Positions 37,427 through 39,658 of a stretch of DNA of 39,658 nucleotides are shown here, one piece after another. The stretch spans positions 1 to 39,658 of the forward strand of contig DYQT01000005.1 in the NCBI GenBank assembly GCA_020719165.1, written 5' to 3'. The notes beneath the pieces are model-generated. The model did not search any database. It was not told the DNA's origin and was given only the letters and a program-made list of their open reading frames with translations. Every line of letters begins with the position of its first letter. Position 1 is the first letter of the stretch. The stretch comes from Draconibacterium orientale (GTDB lineage: Bacteria; Bacteroidota; Bacteroidia; Bacteroidales; FEN-979). The translations under genes and the position numbers were made by a program.

Positions 37427-38476
37427 ATGAAAAAAATACATATACTCCTTTTATTTTCTTTTATCCTGTCAAATGTATCTGCACAGGTCATCCTGAACCA
37501 CCGAAGCAACGGGCTGGTGGCAGGAGATTCGTCCCGCCCGCGGGAGATTGTTTTTGTCGAACCAGGCCGGGAGGGTGAAAATCAGGTTTGGGATTTCTCG
37601 GGAATACAATTCACCGGAAAAACCACCTTCAACGGAATTACTGAAAATCTTGCTGTAAAATCTGCCGGGATTAATGAGCAAAATTTTATTGTCAGTGACG
37701 ATGGCTATGAATATAATTTTACCTCCGGTGAAGATGGCTACCGGGAAACAGGTTATGTGAACAACGGCAAAAAGCTGACATTGAATTACTCCAGTCCAGT
37801 CGTCAGGATGCAGTACCCGTTTTCCTATGGAGAGCATTTCAGCAACCCTTTTTCCGGTGTTGCCTGGGTGAACAATGTGAGCCGGATTGATGTAGGTGGC
37901 GTATATACAGTAAAGGCCGATGCCTTTGGCACGCTCATACTTCCCGATCGCATTCTTAAAAACACCTTGCGGGTAACCACAACTAAACAATATCTGCAAA
38001 CCAGTGTTTGTGGCTCGACCCAGTCAAATATTATCAAATATTGCTGGTTTTCACCAGGATACAGATATCCGGTACTAACCTTAATGGTTTCCGAAAATAC
38101 CTATTCGGGGAGGGAACCTGTTATTGTGAAAAGCGCCTGGCTTAATGTAAATCAGCATGCTTCTGATGCCCGCACATCTGCGGTGATATCTGAGAATCAG
38201 AGCACAACACCGGAAAACTCTGTTATTGTTTTTCCAAACCCATTCTCGGAGCAGGTAACCTATAACTATTTCTTACGGAATCAGGTGCATGTGTCGGTAG
38301 AATTGTATGATATGTCGGGGAAATTCAACATTTTGGTTGAAAAGAAGAGTTTTCAGTCTGAGGGATTGCATACCGGAACACTGAATGCCTTGGATCTTGG
38401 GTTGTCTCCTGGTGTATATTATCTCAGGTTCATGTTTGACAAGCAGGTTTTCGTAAGCAAACTTGTGAAGATTTAA
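37427..38476 (+). CDS. T9SS type-A cargo protein of unknown function
   Basis: The 349-residue protein has a signal peptide (MKKIHILLLFSFILSNVSAQ). A beta-rich central region (about 20-255) shows NQVWDFSGIQF and a VRMQYPFSYGEHFSNPFSG motif, reminiscent of other uncharacterised Bacteroidetes secreted proteins. The last ~80 residues (VIVFPNPFSEQVTYNYF to SPGVYYLRFMFDKQVFVSKLVKI) are a type-A T9SS sorting domain. No enzymatic motif is seen. Its stop lies 7 bp before the next gene, so the two are probably co-transcribed from the promoter at 37404-37411. Confidence 0.85.
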   Translation: MKKIHILLLFSFILSNVSAQVILNHRSNGLVAGDSSRPREIVFVEPGREGENQVWDFSGIQFTGKTTFNGITENLAVKSAGINEQNFIVSDDGYEYNFTSGEDGYRETGYVNNGKKLTLNYSSPVVRMQYPFSYGEHFSNPFSGVAWVNNVSRIDVGGVYTVKADAFGTLILPDRILKNTLRVTTTKQYLQTSVCGSTQSNIIKYCWFSPGYRYPVLTLMVSENTYSGREPVIVKSAWLNVNQHASDARTSAVISENQSTTPENSVIVFPNPFSEQVTYNYFLRNQVHVSVELYDMSGKFNILVEKKSFQSEGLHTGTLNALDLGLSPGVYYLRFMFDKQVFVSKLVKI

Positions 38477-38483
38477 AGGACCG

Positions 38484-39020
38484 ATGAAACAGATAATTCC
38501 ATTACTACCGGTTTTTATAATCCTGTTTTTTTTCGCCGGAGTTATTGATGTCAGCAGTAGCGACAGAGATCAGCTGGCTTTCGCTCCCAATGCATCTCCC
38601 ATTTGCGATACTGTTCCGGAACTGAATCAAAAAATAGTTGAACTGGTGCGGCAACAGATCGGAAAAAAAGTCGATCGTGGCGAATGTTGGGATCTTGCGG
38701 CCCTTGTGTTGAATCAAACCGGGGCAGAATGGGACGGGCAATACAACTTTGGGAAAAAGGTTGATCCCGAAAAGGAGTGTATTTATCCCGGAGACATCAT
38801 TCAGTTTGAAGGTGTCAGAATTAAATATACCAGAGAACGAGCTGTGCACGAAGAGACCATGGGACACCACACTGCCGTTATCATTGCCGTGAAATCCAAA
38901 GGTGTTTTTGTACTGGCACATCAGAATACCGGTTTTTCTGGTCGCACGGTGGGGCTCAGTGATCTTGATTTATCCACAATTATTAAAGGTAAATTTCAGA
39001 TTTTCAGGCCGGAACTTTAA
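38484..39020 (+). CDS. Small exported protein with cysteine-peptidase-like Cys/His layout
   Basis: The 178-residue protein begins with a hydrophobic segment (MKQIIPLLPVFIILFFFAGV) that is probably a signal peptide. The mature part has Cys68 in GECWDLA at the start of a helix, a strand with PGDIIQFEG, and His128-His129 in GHHTAVIIAV, ending in HQNTGFSGRTVGLSDLDL. Cys at a helix start followed by His on a strand is the layout of NlpC/P60 and CHAP papain-like enzymes, and also of the cysteine-proteinase-fold domain named after fungal BBC1/AIM3, which this resembles. It might cut peptidoglycan or peptides, or only bind; activity is inferred. It follows the T9SS cargo gene by 7 bp. Confidence 0.7.
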   Translation: MKQIIPLLPVFIILFFFAGVIDVSSSDRDQLAFAPNASPICDTVPELNQKIVELVRQQIGKKVDRGECWDLAALVLNQTGAEWDGQYNFGKKVDPEKECIYPGDIIQFEGVRIKYTRERAVHEETMGHHTAVIIAVKSKGVFVLAHQNTGFSGRTVGLSDLDLSTIIKGKFQIFRPEL

Positions 39021-39112
39021 AAATCCCGGAGGGATATCGTTCAAGGGACAGATAAACCTGCAGAAAGGCATATTAAAATCGGGGTCACGTTTTTTTCAGA
39101 AAGAAAATTGCT

Positions 39113-39120
39113 TATATTTG
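39113..39120 (+). promoter_or_regulatory. Promoter -7 box for tRNA-Pro
   Basis: TATATTTG matches TAnnTTTG and lies 31 bp upstream of the mature tRNA 5' end. A -33 TTG is not distinct, although a T-rich run lies upstream. Confidence 0.6.
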
Positions 39121-39151
39121 CACCCTCAAACCGGAGAACGATCCGGCAAAT

Positions 39152-39225
39152 CGGGGTGTGGCGCAGTTGGCTAGCGTACTTGCATGGGGTGCAAGGGGTC
39201 GGAAGTTCGAGTCTTCTCACCCCGA
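39152..39225 (+). tRNA. tRNA-Pro (anticodon GGG)
   Basis: The 74-nt gene folds as a standard cloverleaf. The acceptor stem CGGGGTG pairs with CACCCCG (39218-39224), and A39225 is the discriminator base. The anticodon stem CTTGC/GCAAG encloses the loop ATGGGGT with anticodon GGG at 39186-39188, and the T loop is TTCGAGT. C1-G72, A73 and G37 are typical of proline tRNAs. The 3' CCA is not encoded and must be added by a nucleotidyltransferase, which is common in this phylum. It is followed by a strong terminator. Confidence 0.96.
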
Positions 39226-39240
39226 CTTTTTAAAAATCAG

Positions 39241-39274
39241 ATGGCTGTATATCAAGTGTATACAGCCATTTTTA
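39241..39274 (+). terminator. Intrinsic terminator after tRNA-Pro
   Basis: ATGGCTGTATA (39241-39251) pairs perfectly with TATACAGCCAT (39259-39269), an 11-bp stem with a 7-nt loop, followed by a T-rich stretch. It lies 15 bp after the tRNA. Confidence 0.88.
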
Positions 39275-39288
39275 TTACGTAATAAAAA
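39269..39288. repeat. 20-bp perfect palindrome after the tRNA terminator
   Basis: The sequence TTTTTATTACGTAATAAAAA is a perfect inverted repeat with no spacer, starting within the T-tract of the terminator. It could let the region terminate transcription from the other strand, or be a binding or insertion site. The stretch from 39289 to about 39425 shows no gene or other structure I can support. Confidence 0.7.
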
Positions 39289-39427
39289 GCTGTAATAAAA
39301 TTCGTTGGCTGGATAATTATATCCATTATTATTCCTGTTTTCGACTATACCCAGATTGATTAACTGACAATCCCTACGCGACGTCTCGCATCAAAAAGGC
39401 GTATATGGACAACATCAACTGGTGGCA

Positions 39428-39633
39428 TCGGAAACGAGTTGGAAACGGTTCAAACAGAACCTGAAAGCGATCACCCGAAACCTGAACGGAGGAGGAAAAG
39501 CCTCATCCGGCTCGGTGTAAAACAAGAAATGGCCAGATCATGGAGCAGGACAAGGATGGGAGGATGGGCAAACGCCCAAAGGGGTTATGAATCTGCACTT
39601 GAACTTTACCTTAAATCCGCGACGAAGTTATGA
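39428..39633 (+). pseudogene. Decayed group II intron reverse transcriptase/maturase fragment (C-terminal part)
   Basis: Three blocks in family order but broken by frame change and deletion can be read. SWKRFKQNLKAITR (39437-39478) resembles the segment before the maturase helices. KPERRRKSLIRLGV, continuing to SRTRMGGWANAQ (to about 39579, shifted by one base), resembles the C-terminal maturase region of group II intron proteins, where similar proteins read WSRTRMGGWAVAQSPIL. RGYESALELYLKSATKL (39580-39633) resembles the last segment, with the SPIL...LKR stretch of about 14 residues missing. Thus the first two blocks lack roughly 50 intervening residues, and the reverse transcriptase domain is absent upstream. 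The fragment cannot be functional. No intron domain V/VI is visible before the window ends. The family call rests on recalled motif similarity. Confidence 0.65.
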
Positions 39634-39658
39634 ACAATAGCCATCAAAACATTGTGTA

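Noticed and set aside
37469-37999. A 176-codon minus-strand frame opposite the 37427 cargo gene
   Set aside because: The plus-strand frame has a signal peptide and T9SS sorting domain; the antisense frame has no recognisable feature.
39152-39658. tRNA-anchored integrative element or prophage
   Set aside because: No integrase gene or direct repeat of the tRNA 3' end is visible within the window; only the intron-protein relic is supported.

Overview
The window reads as chromosomal DNA from a member of the Bacteroidota, probably an environmental Bacteroidales-like lineage. The reasons are four predicted type IX secretion system (T9SS) cargo proteins, a PorP/SprF-family outer-membrane partner, a mitochondrial-type aconitase, the gene order DUF4271-hemD-rnpA-yidD, and repeated TAnnTTTG promoter boxes typical of the phylum's housekeeping sigma factor. 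The genus cannot be named from the sequence alone.

Layout. 1-9.7 kb is an oxidative citric-acid-cycle island: acn and gltA form a minus-strand operon, and icd is on the plus strand. Between them, divergent from acn, lies a 4.6-kb gene for a 1529-residue fusion protein with an acyl-CoA-synthetase-like front, a long undefined middle with a kinase-like stretch lacking catalytic residues, and a GNAT acetyltransferase tail. 9.7-19.7 kb is a two-gene minus-strand operon: a 2967-residue PKD-repeat surface protein with a gliding-type C-terminal domain, followed by its likely PorP/SprF partner. 20.0-26.1 kb holds a small lipoprotein, a secreted unknown protein, and two T9SS type-A cargo proteins in an operon. 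26.3-28.2 kb is a stand-alone dnaK, followed by a divergently controlled lipoprotein.

29.4-36.4 kb is a long plus-strand housekeeping run: panB, an RluA-family pseudouridine synthase, a DUF4271 membrane protein, hemD (TTG start), rnpA, yidD, an S41 peptidase, cdd and a ChaN-like protein. It has several overlaps that suggest translational coupling. It meets nfo (minus) with abutting stop codons. 37.4-39.0 kb has a T9SS type-A cargo gene and a small secreted protein with a cysteine-peptidase-like Cys/His layout. The right end has tRNA-Pro(GGG), a strong terminator, a 20-bp perfect palindrome, and then a decayed fragment of a group II intron maturase.

The least explained items are the synthetase/kinase-like/GNAT fusion beside the citric-acid-cycle genes, the 0.8-kb three-domain higher-order repeat inside the giant adhesin, a possible structured leader before hemD, and the intron relic downstream of the tRNA terminator. 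No CRISPR array, rRNA, intact insertion sequence or prophage was seen.
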